NCBI GenBank assembly: GCA_905182465.1
Contig: CAJJBI010000003.1
Coordinates: forward strand, 62,001-126,000
Reading direction: 5' to 3'
DNA length: 64,000 nt
Source of the DNA: Opitutaceae bacterium BACL24 MAG-120322-bin51
GTDB lineage: Bacteria > Verrucomicrobiota > Verrucomicrobiia > Opitutales > Coraliomargaritaceae
In this document: positions 31,835 to 40,458 of the stretch, one piece after another
How the letters are laid out: each line of letters begins with the position of its first letter
How positions within the stretch are numbered: position 1 is the first letter of the stretch
Notes under the pieces: model-generated
Databases searched by the model: none
Seen by the model: the letters and a program-made list of their open reading frames with translations, nothing else
What the model was told of the DNA's origin: nothing
Position numbers and translations under genes: made by a program

Positions 31835-33439
31835 CTAATATTTACGAGTCATTGTATTGACCGCGTCGTCAAGTTTATCTACGTAATCGAGTACGCAATG
31901 CAGTCCCCGACTTTCTTTGCGCTGTAGAGCACAGTCGATGACAAGTGCCGCGACTGAGATCATGTTTCGTAATTCGAGTAGGCTCTCATCTACTTTAAAA
32001 TTCCAGTAATACTCATTAATTTCACGATCCAATGTTTGGATACGATTACGGGCACGCTCCAAGCGCTTCGTAGTACGCACGATGCCGACATAGTCCCACA
32101 TTGTGCGTTTCACCTCATCCCAATTGTGCAGTAAGACGATTCGTTCGTCAGAGTCGCGAACGTCTCCATCTTTCCACGAAGGTAAGTCGGACTCTTCGCT
32201 TACATTTTGCTCGAGATACTTGCCTACAGCGCTTGCTCCGCGGTTTGCCATGACCACGGCTTCTAAGAGTGAATTACTTGCAAGTCGGTTGGCTCCATGT
32301 AAGCCAGTACAAGCGACCTCACCACAGGCATAGAGGCCAGACAAAGAAGTCTCACTGTTAAGATTTGTTTTGACGCCTCCACACAGATAGTGAGCCGCTG
32401 GCACAACGGGGATCATATCTTTTTCAAGGGCGATACCGCGCGACTCGCAGTAGGCGTAAATATTCGGAAAGCGATCTAGGAGCTCTTTGTGGCCTATGTC
32501 TCGGGTATCAAGCCATACGTGCCGAGCGCCTGTCTCTTTCATCTCACAGTCGATGGCACGCGCAACTATATCGCGTGGAGCGAGGTCTTTACGCTCGTCG
32601 TATTTATACATGAATGCCTCGCCATTAAGATTGCGCAAGATAGCACCCTCCCCTCGGACCGCTTCAGATATGAGAAACCGATCCGAGGAATCCTTAGAAT
32701 AGAAGGCAGTCGGATGGAATTGAATAAACTCCATGTTTTGCACTTCGACCCCTGCACGATAGGCCATCGCGATTCCGTCGCCAGTCGCAATGAAAGGGTT
32801 AGTTGTGTATTGATAAATTTGCCCGATACCTCCAGTAGCCATGAGCACAGCACCTGCTCGGAAAGTTTCAACCACACCGCGTTGGGTATCGAGCGCGTAG
32901 AGTCCCAATACACGGTTTGTGTCGGGTATAGCTTGTCCTTTCTTTCCTATTTTCTGCGAGGTGATTAGCTCAACTGCAAAATAATGTTCGAGGGTATCAA
33001 CATTCTCTGAGATTTCGATAGCGTTCACGAGCGCCTGTTCAATCGCTTTTCCAGTCATATCTCTTACATGAAGAATGCGGCGTTTCGAATGCCCGCCTTC
33101 TTTGCCCAGAGAAACACGCCCATCGCCGAGTTGCGAAAAGTCGACGCCGCGTTTAATCAACTCATCGATACTGACGGAGCCGTCTTTGAGGATTTCGCGC
33201 ACTGCTCCCTCGTCGCAAAGGCCGTCTCCTGCATCTAATGTGTCGGCCACGTGCATCTCGACATCGTCAGTCTGCGAGGTGACGGCTGCGATGCCGCCTT
33301 GCGCATAGTTTGTATTCGATTCAGCAGAGTTTTTCTTTGTGATGATGGCGACGCGATACCCAGCCTCAGATACCTTGAGTGCGAAGCTCAGACCAGCAAT
33401 CCCGCTGCCGACAACGATGACATCGTAAAATTTCGGCAT
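31835..33439 (-). CDS. nadB: L-aspartate oxidase
   Basis: This FAD enzyme oxidises aspartate to iminoaspartate, the first step of de novo NAD synthesis. The 534-residue protein has the FAD-binding VVGSGIAGLSFALKV, the family mark NTNYAQGGIAAV near residue 45, EFIQFHPTAFY, a PRD segment at APRDIVARAI, and HGANRLASNSLLEAVV near 385. A helical C-terminal domain follows. The NTNYAQGGIA and HGANRLASNSLLE signatures separate it from succinate dehydrogenase flavoprotein. It starts four bases from the panC stop, so panC-nadB appear co-transcribed, with panE perhaps downstream. Confidence 0.95.
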   Translation of the reverse strand: MPKFYDVIVVGSGIAGLSFALKVSEAGYRVAIITKKNSAESNTNYAQGGIAAVTSQTDDVEMHVADTLDAGDGLCDEGAVREILKDGSVSIDELIKRGVDFSQLGDGRVSLGKEGGHSKRRILHVRDMTGKAIEQALVNAIEISENVDTLEHYFAVELITSQKIGKKGQAIPDTNRVLGLYALDTQRGVVETFRAGAVLMATGGIGQIYQYTTNPFIATGDGIAMAYRAGVEVQNMEFIQFHPTAFYSKDSSDRFLISEAVRGEGAILRNLNGEAFMYKYDERKDLAPRDIVARAIDCEMKETGARHVWLDTRDIGHKELLDRFPNIYAYCESRGIALEKDMIPVVPAAHYLCGGVKTNLNSETSLSGLYACGEVACTGLHGANRLASNSLLEAVVMANRGASAVGKYLEQNVSEESDLPSWKDGDVRDSDERIVLLHNWDEVKRTMWDYVGIVRTTKRLERARNRIQTLDREINEYYWNFKVDESLLELRNMISVAALVIDCALQRKESRGLHCVLDYVDKLDDAVNTMTRKY

Positions 33440-33443
33440 ATGC

Positions 33444-34292
33444 TTAGAGTTCGATATTGTCGATTAATCGGGTCTGGTCTACCCATGCGGCAACACAGAG
33501 CTGCTGCGTGCCTGGTAAAATCTCTCGTGCAGGTTCCATCGTGTTACGATCCACGACTTGCACGTAGATCACACGGATGCGGCGTGAGTGCGATAGGTGG
33601 TGTATGACTTCCGCTACAATACGATCTACGCTCTTAGTCCCGGAATTGACCATATCTCTCGCGACTTGAAGAGACTTAGAAATATTGAGTGCTTCCTTTC
33701 TCTGCTTATCGGACAGGTAAGCATTACGTGAGCTTGTAGCCATACCGTCAGTATCGCGCTGGGTTGGGCCGATTACGATCTCAGCGGGTATGTTCAGGTC
33801 GAGCACCATTTTACGAATCACGGCACATTGCTGAGCATCCTTCTGTCCAAAGACGGCGATGTCAGGGCGAGTGATATTAAAAAGTTTCAGGCAAACTGTG
33901 GTCACCCCCCGTAAATGGTGTGGGCGAGAGACTCCGCACAGACCAGAGCTAATTTGCTCCTCCTCAACGAAAGTAGAATAGCCCTCTGGATACATTTCTA
34001 GTATTGAAGGATTGAAGACAATATCAGCACCGCGTTCTCGGCATTTCTCGGAATCCTCCTTTAATGTACGCGGGTATTTATCAAAATCTTCGTTGGGACC
34101 GAACTGGGTGGGGTTGACAAAGATCGAAACGATGACCTTATCAGTCTTTTCCTTGGCAATATCAATTAACGACAGATGCCCTTCGTGCAGAGATCCCATT
34201 GTTGGCACGAGCCCGATCAGGCGTCCACTCGAGCGTAAGCCGATGGAGTGGGATTGCATTTCATTGACCGATTGGATTGTCTGCATAGCCAT
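33444..34292 (-). CDS. panC: Pantothenate synthetase (pantoate-beta-alanine ligase)
   Basis: PanC joins pantoate and beta-alanine using ATP. The protein is about 282 residues, the standard length. It shows the HIGH-type motif PTMGSLHEGHLSLI, FVNPTQFGPNEDF, the ATP and pantoate segment VFGQKDAQQCAVIRKMV, and the KMSKS-like GMATSSRNAYLS. The open frame extends further upstream, but conserved sequence begins at the ATG at 34292 (or 34286). An 82-base gap then separates it from the divergent dapL. Confidence 0.95.
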   Translation of the reverse strand: MAMQTIQSVNEMQSHSIGLRSSGRLIGLVPTMGSLHEGHLSLIDIAKEKTDKVIVSIFVNPTQFGPNEDFDKYPRTLKEDSEKCRERGADIVFNPSILEMYPEGYSTFVEEEQISSGLCGVSRPHHLRGVTTVCLKLFNITRPDIAVFGQKDAQQCAVIRKMVLDLNIPAEIVIGPTQRDTDGMATSSRNAYLSDKQRKEALNISKSLQVARDMVNSGTKSVDRIVAEVIHHLSHSRRIRVIYVQVVDRNTMEPAREILPGTQQLCVAAWVDQTRLIDNIEL

Positions 34293-34374
34293 AATCTTGC
34301 ACAGATTACCTAGCTTATCCAGATATTCACAATAAAAAATAGAACATAACAAACATAACGACGACACGACAGAC

Positions 34375-35619
34375 ATGAGCGATCCTTACATCCAAGAACT
34401 CTTTGCTGAACGCATTGGTGGCAATCAATACGGCAAATCGACTGCCATTTATAAGTTTGAGAAGATCAAGCGCGCGAAAAAGGCGGCTAAGGAAGCCAAG
34501 CCTGACGTTGACCTGATCGACATGGGCGTGGGCGAACCGGACGAAATGGCTTTTCCCGTTGTGATCCAAGCACTGCAGGAAGAAGCTGCCAAACCAGAGA
34601 ACCGTGGCTACGCAGATAACGGCGGCGAGGATTTTAAAGAAGCTGCGGCTAAATACATGGGAGAAGTCTTCGGTGTATCCGACATCGATTCATCGACCGA
34701 AGTCGTTCACTCGATAGGTTCAAAGACTGCCCTCTCAATGATACCCGCATGCTTCATCAACCCCGGCGACTACGTGCTAATGACGGTGCCTGGCTATCCT
34801 GTACTCGGAACGCATGCTCAATACCTAGGTGGCCATGTGCACAACATGAAGCTCGAAGAGGCTAACGACTTCCTTCCCGATTTCGATGCCATCCCCGCGG
34901 ACGTATTGGTGAAGGCTAAAATCCTAGTGCTCAATTATCCGAACAACCCGACCGGAGCCTCCGCGACACTCGATTTTTTTGCTAAAGCGGTAGCCTTTGC
35001 CAAAGCTAATAATCTGATTATACTTCAAGATGCGGCTTACGCCTCGCTCATTTTCGAAGGCAAGCCTGTCTCCATATTCCAGGTGCCGGGCGCGAAGGAT
35101 GTCGCAGTCGAACTGCACTCTCTATCCAAAAGCTACAATATGACGGGCTGGCGCATTGGGTTCGTGGTGGGTAATTCGCTCATCGTGCAGGCTTACGCTG
35201 ACATGAAGGACAACTCCGACTCTGGGCAGTTTCTCGCCATCCAAAAGGCAGGCGCAGTTGCACTAGCCAATCCGCAAATTACCGATGAGATAGCAGATAA
35301 ATATTCTCGTCGCATGGATCTACTCACAACTGCGCTAAACCATAACGGCTTTAGCGCGAAAAAGCCTAAGGGGAGCTTCTTTCTCTATGTGACAGCCCCA
35401 AAGTCAGCCACCGTTGATGGCGTGAGCACTGAATTTGATTCAGGCGAAGCATTCAGCCAGTGGCTAATCACTAACGAACTTATCAGCACTGTCCCATGGG
35501 ATGACTGCGGCAACTTCGTCCGATTCTCAGTAACCTTCGCCGCCAAGGGCGTAGCAAAGGAAAAGGAGATCGTTGATGACATTGCGCAGCGCCTAGCTAA
35601 ATACCAATTTATATTTTAG
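34375..35619 (+). CDS. dapL: LL-diaminopimelate aminotransferase
   Basis: DapL converts tetrahydrodipicolinate directly to LL-diaminopimelate with glutamate as donor. The 414-residue fold-type I PLP enzyme has LIDMGVGEPDEMAFP near residue 45, GYADNGGEDFKEA, SKTALS near 120, NYPNNPTGA, the PLP-binding Lys in HSLSKSYNMTGWRIG near 255, and FVRFSVTF at the C-terminus. The opening FAERIGGNQYGKS is typical of the DapL2 group. This aminotransferase route occurs in Chlamydiae, Verrucomicrobia, plants and some others, so it helps place the organism. It is divergent from panC. Confidence 0.93.
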   Translation: MSDPYIQELFAERIGGNQYGKSTAIYKFEKIKRAKKAAKEAKPDVDLIDMGVGEPDEMAFPVVIQALQEEAAKPENRGYADNGGEDFKEAAAKYMGEVFGVSDIDSSTEVVHSIGSKTALSMIPACFINPGDYVLMTVPGYPVLGTHAQYLGGHVHNMKLEEANDFLPDFDAIPADVLVKAKILVLNYPNNPTGASATLDFFAKAVAFAKANNLIILQDAAYASLIFEGKPVSIFQVPGAKDVAVELHSLSKSYNMTGWRIGFVVGNSLIVQAYADMKDNSDSGQFLAIQKAGAVALANPQITDEIADKYSRRMDLLTTALNHNGFSAKKPKGSFFLYVTAPKSATVDGVSTEFDSGEAFSQWLITNELISTVPWDDCGNFVRFSVTFAAKGVAKEKEIVDDIAQRLAKYQFIF

Positions 35620-35743
35620 CGATATCACGAGGTAGCTTTTCCCAAAGTTGTTGTTTGGGTTGTGACCACGGAATTAGATCTATTACCTGAGCTGGAATCT
35701 GGTGTCACTTGGCTTTGAAACCTAATATACTAACGGGATGTTC

Positions 35744-36889
35744 TTACTGAATCTCCCAACGGTAGTGCAGGTTCGACAGCTTTTCATAGCCATCTTTAGT
35801 GACACGAACAACGTCCTCGATCCGGCATGCACCAATCTCGGGATAATAGAGACCCGGCTCGATTGTGATGACCTGACCTACTTTGAGTGTGGGAGCGCCT
35901 TTGGAAACACTTGGCGCTTCATGCACTTCTAGACCTAGACCGTGGCCAGTTGAGTGGACGAAGCCAACAAAGCCCTCATTGCGACGCTCCGAGACAAAGC
36001 CTAGGTTCTCAAAGGCAGACTCAGCGGCCGCATGAACGGCACCGCCTTTGACGCCTGCCCTTACCATTTCCATCGCAGCACGCTGTGAGACTTGAACGGC
36101 CTTAACTAGAGCGCGCTGAGCTGGCGTGGCTCGACCCTTCAGGAAGGTACGAGTCATGTCGCCGTGATAGCCCGTCTTTTGAATGCGCGGAAAAACATCG
36201 ACTATGATCAACTCATTTGGACGGAGCAAACCTCGCCCAGCTTCATGGGGGTCGCAGGCCTGACGACCTCCAGCAGCGATCGTGTGGCTAGCGGTCGCGC
36301 CCCTTTTTAGACATGCTTGATCTATAATGTTGCGTAGTCTGTCGGAGGAGAGTGCCTCCCCTTCGTAGATAATTCTATCTCCCTCGATCGTCGCGGCACG
36401 CAGCACCGCCTCGGCAGCACGAATACCTGCAGCGGAGGCTGCATTCCCTTGCTTAATCATCCGTGCTTCAGTATCCGTCTTTTTCGAACGTTCTGGGAAA
36501 AATGCGCCTTCGACGATGTGTATATGGCAACCTGCTTCGAGCAGCTTTGCATAATAAGCAGCAGGGAAGTTTGCAGGTACTTCGACTTTTTTAGCTCCAA
36601 AGTGTTGCACGAAATAGACCATTAACTCTCCCGCACCAACCTCGCTGACAGAAATTTGTAGGTTCTCGGCTGTTTTCTTACGGACCGTCTCCAGTAGCAT
36701 GACCTCGTCGAATTTTGACTGCTTGGCCACGCGACTGTGCTCTAGTTGACTGACGACGGCGTAGCTCTTTTTCTGGGTAATAATCGCGAGAAACGGATCA
36801 GGAACAAAAACACCACTTAAATAGAGTGCGTCCGCTGAAGCATCGGATGCAGCATAAAGAAAGCGGATTGTGGAGGATTTACTTTTCAT
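35744..36889 (-). CDS. Xaa-Pro aminopeptidase, M24 family
   Basis: This pita-bread metallopeptidase removes N-terminal residues preceding proline. The 381-residue protein has a creatinase-like N-terminal domain of about 130 residues. The catalytic domain has the dimetal ligands in place: IVDVFPRIQ and GDMTRTF (two Asp), HSTGHGLGLEVHE (His), TIEPGLYYPEIG (Glu) and RIEDVVRVT (Glu). No signal peptide is visible. It is divergent from the DUF192 lipoprotein gene, with only about 70 bases between their starts. Confidence 0.9.
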   Translation of the reverse strand: MKSKSSTIRFLYAASDASADALYLSGVFVPDPFLAIITQKKSYAVVSQLEHSRVAKQSKFDEVMLLETVRKKTAENLQISVSEVGAGELMVYFVQHFGAKKVEVPANFPAAYYAKLLEAGCHIHIVEGAFFPERSKKTDTEARMIKQGNAASAAGIRAAEAVLRAATIEGDRIIYEGEALSSDRLRNIIDQACLKRGATASHTIAAGGRQACDPHEAGRGLLRPNELIIVDVFPRIQKTGYHGDMTRTFLKGRATPAQRALVKAVQVSQRAAMEMVRAGVKGGAVHAAAESAFENLGFVSERRNEGFVGFVHSTGHGLGLEVHEAPSVSKGAPTLKVGQVITIEPGLYYPEIGACRIEDVVRVTKDGYEKLSNLHYRWEIQ

Positions 36890-36961
36890 TAATCTAGAAT
36901 ACCGTTATTGTTTTATCTTTTCTATTCAAACTGTCACGCCCTGAACCTACCAATTATTTCA

Positions 36962-37465
36962 TTGAAGCCACATTTTAAAATTTTCGCCAGCTTAGTGGGG
37001 TTAGCATGCATCGCTTGCCAGCCTACACGAGCACCAGTAGAAGCAGCAAATAGCCAGACCTACTTTCCAATTTCCATCGGCGGAATTGAACTTCAGCTTC
37101 AGATCGCACTCAAGCCTGCTGAGCAACAAAAAGGGCTCATGTATCGCGAAAGTTTAGATAGAGACCATGGCATGTTGTTTCTTTTTGAAAGACCTGAAAT
37201 GCGAGGCTTCTGGATGCGTAATACGCGCATACCACTCGACATTGGCTACTTCGACTCTAGCGGTCTACTCCTTGAGGTCCACAAGCTCTTTCCCTTCGAC
37301 GAGACTGCAGTCAATTCCCGCAGTCGCGAGGTATTGATTGCGGTCGAAACAAATCGAGGCTGGTATGCCGCTAATAACATCCAAGTCGGAGACCGTATCG
37401 AGATGAGCTCCCTCGTCATTGCAGTCGAAAGTCTCAAGCAAAGAAACTCCTCGATCAAACCATAA
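36962..37465 (+). CDS. DUF192 family putative lipoprotein
   Basis: This small exported protein has one DUF192 domain. The domain shows QKGLMYRESLDRDHGMLFLFE, GFWMRNTRIPLDIGYFD and VNSRSREVLIAVETNRGWY, all typical. I prefer the TTG at 36962, which gives a compact lipoprotein-type signal (MKPHFKIFASLVGLACIAC) with a candidate lipidated Cys at 16 or 19. A TTG at 36908 is also in frame. DUF192 proteins have no settled function. The stop codon overlaps the ATG of the next gene (TAATG), so the two are coupled. It is probably anchored in the outer membrane or periplasm. Confidence 0.82.
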   Translation: MKPHFKIFASLVGLACIACQPTRAPVEAANSQTYFPISIGGIELQLQIALKPAEQQKGLMYRESLDRDHGMLFLFERPEMRGFWMRNTRIPLDIGYFDSSGLLLEVHKLFPFDETAVNSRSREVLIAVETNRGWYAANNIQVGDRIEMSSLVIAVESLKQRNSSIKP

Positions 37466-39079
37466 TGGCTGAAGCAGAAGTAAAACCTCAGCGTGTGCCC
37501 CGCCAAGGCAACTTAATCAAGCCTTCTGCCGAAGCGAGCGATGCCGAACTCATTCGCCGGAGCCGCTCCAAAACGCCAGCGTGTAAGCCTGCCGGATGGC
37601 TCGCTTACACTGTCTTGGTCTTACTTACGGTTGCCAGCTACTCGCCTATTTTCCTATCAGGTCTAGCATGGTCTGAATACGACCAAGTCGAGCGTAGTCC
37701 CTATCAGTCGATGGAAGTATGGACAGACTCCTGGCTCCCGGAGATAATTCGCGCAGAAGACCCCATTACGCTAAGTTCGTATTTTATAGAACGAAAAATC
37801 CCGTTTGCGCAACCCGCTACTCATCACGCGATTAATCTTTTGCTGCATATCACGGCTGCGATACTTTTACTAAAAAATTTAGAAGCACTCAAACTATCCG
37901 CAGCGTTTTCAGCTGCACTTGTCTTCGCGCTCCATCCGACTGCATTACAAACGATTTTTTGGTCAGGCTACCGCGAGGAACTAATCGGTTTAATCCTGAT
38001 CCTCGCTGCTTTATATTTTGGTATTCAGAATCGAAACTCGAAGGACTTCTTTCTACTTACAATGATCTGCGTCATTGCTTATATCTCACACCCTGCAGCT
38101 TTAGTTCTGCCCCTGTTACTTGGTCTGTGTATTTTTTACCAGAATGGATCCTTTAAACCTATAGAATACAATCGATTGCTACCTCTGCTCTGCCTTGCCT
38201 TATTTATAGGTGTCTGGACTCAGGGAACCAGCGCAACCACTGAGCTAGAACTGGGTGAACGCTTTGGGATTAGCGCACAGAACCTGTACTTTTATCTAAA
38301 GCAAGCGCTCTTTCCATTTGAGTCTGCACTCTTCTATCCTTACGATCAAACGAGGGAATTTAATGTGGGTGCAACGAGTAACTTTTTACCCTTCTTGCTC
38401 TTCATCCCATTATATATATTGGTTGCAATCAACTTTCGTAAGTCATGGGCGCGCGGTCTCCTTCTAGGTCTCACTGCTTATTTACTGCTCATACTTTACG
38501 GGCTTAGCCAGGCGGGTGCGTTTATTGATGGTAGTCGAGCTCTTGAGGATCATTTGCAATATGTCGCGCTGCCCATCATTACCGCATTAGTCATCTGCTT
38601 GGCGGGTGGTATTGTGCGCAGTATAGAGCGTGAAAGGAAAAATACTTTGGCGACTAGGTTTTACCTTAATAGTGGGGATACAAGTATTCATCACCGCATC
38701 TTATGCCTACACTCTGAGCGACCGCGCACAGATGTGGTACAATTTATCTGAGCAATGGCCCGATTCTGTGCTACCCAAATACGCACTCATTGATACTATT
38801 GAAAGAAGTGGTGGAGTGAGTAATCTTTTAAATCGTAATGAAACGATCGAAATCATTGAAGATATTTTAGACCAACAACCAGATCGTATTGAATTACGTG
38901 AAAAGCTCGCTCGTATCTACCGTAATGAAGGACAAAATACAAACGCCCTACGTCAATACAAGCGCATCCTCCGCGACTCAGAGCCTAATGATGAATTTCT
39001 TCTTGAAGCAGCTGAATTATACGATCGACTAGGTCTATCTTGGGACGCCAAAAACGCCCGCGGACGCATCACACAATAA
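37465..39079 (+). CDS. TMTC/protein-mannosyltransferase-like membrane protein with C-terminal TPR region, one frameshift
   Basis: This is a polytopic inner-membrane protein with a soluble N-terminal stretch of about 40 residues and then around ten hydrophobic segments. The pattern [17 protein letters not shown] followed by [22 protein letters not shown] resembles TMTC/PMT-like glycosyltransferases fused to TPRs. The last part ([21 protein letters not shown] etc.) forms at least two TPR-like helical pairs. The frame breaks in the A-run at 38638-38642; removing one A joins IERERK to [12 protein letters not shown] and gives about 537 residues. No glycosyl donor or target can be inferred. It overlaps the DUF192 stop. 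Confidence 0.75.
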
Positions 39080-39099
39080 ACCCATCCAACAATAATATT

Positions 39100-40407
39100 A
39101 TGACCACACCAAAAAATCCTGGCCTCGGCACACTTTCACTTCACGCAGGACATACCCCCGATAAAGATACTGGCTCGCGGGCCGTGCCTATCTACCAGAC
39201 GACTAGTTACATGTTCAAGGACACAGCGCATGCCGCCCGCCTCTTCGGTCTAGAGGAGTTGGGCAATATCTACACGCGCATTATGAATCCCACCACTGAT
39301 GTTCTTGAAAAACGCGTGGCCGCACTCGAAGGTGGCGTTGGTGCCCTAGCTCACTCTAGTGGCCAAGCGGCCATCACCAGTGCTATCCTTAATCTCGCAT
39401 CATCTGGCGATAATATCGTCTCTGCCTCACAACTCTATGGTGGTACTTATACTCTCTTCAAATATACACTCCCAAAACTGGGTATTGAAGTGCGCTTCGC
39501 CGATGCGGAGGATCCTGCTAGCTTCGAGCCTCTAATCGACGCCAAGACTAAAGCCATTTACGGCGATACGGTAGGTAATCCAAAGCTTAACATTTTCCCT
39601 TTCGCCGAGATCTCTAAAATTGCCAAAGCAGCCAAGTTACCCCTTGTTATTGACAGTACAGTAGCCTCGCCCGCTGTCTGCCGTCCGATCGAGCATGGTG
39701 CCAACATAGTCATACATAGCTTGACCAAATTTATTGGCGGGCACGGCACCAGTATCGGAGGCATCGTCGTCGACGCGGGCAACTTTGATTGGGGCAGCGG
39801 ACGCTTCGGCGAGTTCACCCAACCTGACCCTAGCTACCACGGCCTCGTTCATTGGGATGCCTTCAAAGCCTTCGAACCTGCAGGTGGTGCTAACATCGCC
39901 TATATAATGAAAATGCGCCTTCAATGGCTACGTGACATAGGTAATTGCGCAGCGCCCTTCAACTCATTCCAGCACCTACAAGGCCTCGAAACACTACACC
40001 TGCGAATGGAGCGTCATTGTGAAAACGCACACAAGGTCGCCGATTTTCTCGAAGCGCACGATTCAGTGACTTGGGTCAACTACCCTGGCCTTAAAAGCAA
40101 CGCACACCACGCATCCGCAAAGCAATATTTTGATAAAGATAAATACGGCGCACTTGTAGGTTTCGGGGTCAAAGGCGGTCTCGTAGGAGGCAGTAAGTTC
40201 ATCGACAACCTACAGCTCTTCAGTCACCTCGCCAATATCGGCGATGCCAAATCTTTGGCGATTCATCCAGCCACCACTACACACTCTCAACTAGATGAAA
40301 CCGAGCAGTTAGCTGCTGGTGTAACGTCCGACTTTGTCCGACTCTCCGTCGGTATCGAGGATATCGAAGACCTCTTAGCTGACCTCGATCAAGCGCTTAA
40401 AGCCTAG
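39100..40407 (+). CDS. metY: O-acetylhomoserine sulfhydrylase (aminocarboxypropyltransferase)
   Basis: This PLP enzyme makes homocysteine from O-acetylhomoserine and sulfide, bypassing cystathionine. The 435-residue protein fits the MetY/Met17 subgroup by length and by its opening ([20 protein letters not shown]). Other marks are YQTTSYMF, the active-site stretch [13 protein letters not shown], and [11 protein letters not shown]. The PLP Lys lies in [16 protein letters not shown] near residue 208, and [10 protein letters not shown] occurs near the C-terminus. I chose the ATG at 39100; a longer frame overlaps the preceding gene. No SAM riboswitch or other leader is visible in the 20-base gap. 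Confidence 0.94.
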   Translation: MTTPKNPGLGTLSLHAGHTPDKDTGSRAVPIYQTTSYMFKDTAHAARLFGLEELGNIYTRIMNPTTDVLEKRVAALEGGVGALAHSSGQAAITSAILNLASSGDNIVSASQLYGGTYTLFKYTLPKLGIEVRFADAEDPASFEPLIDAKTKAIYGDTVGNPKLNIFPFAEISKIAKAAKLPLVIDSTVASPAVCRPIEHGANIVIHSLTKFIGGHGTSIGGIVVDAGNFDWGSGRFGEFTQPDPSYHGLVHWDAFKAFEPAGGANIAYIMKMRLQWLRDIGNCAAPFNSFQHLQGLETLHLRMERHCENAHKVADFLEAHDSVTWVNYPGLKSNAHHASAKQYFDKDKYGALVGFGVKGGLVGGSKFIDNLQLFSHLANIGDAKSLAIHPATTTHSQLDETEQLAAGVTSDFVRLSVGIEDIEDLLADLDQALKA

Positions 40408-40458
40408 CCAACGCCAACGAATGTAGTATCTGAGCTAACACAAGCTAACTAAGCTATA

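Noticed and set aside
35641-35659. A hairpin CCCAAA...TTTGGG after dapL as a terminator.
   Set aside because: Six pairs with no following T-run; not supported.
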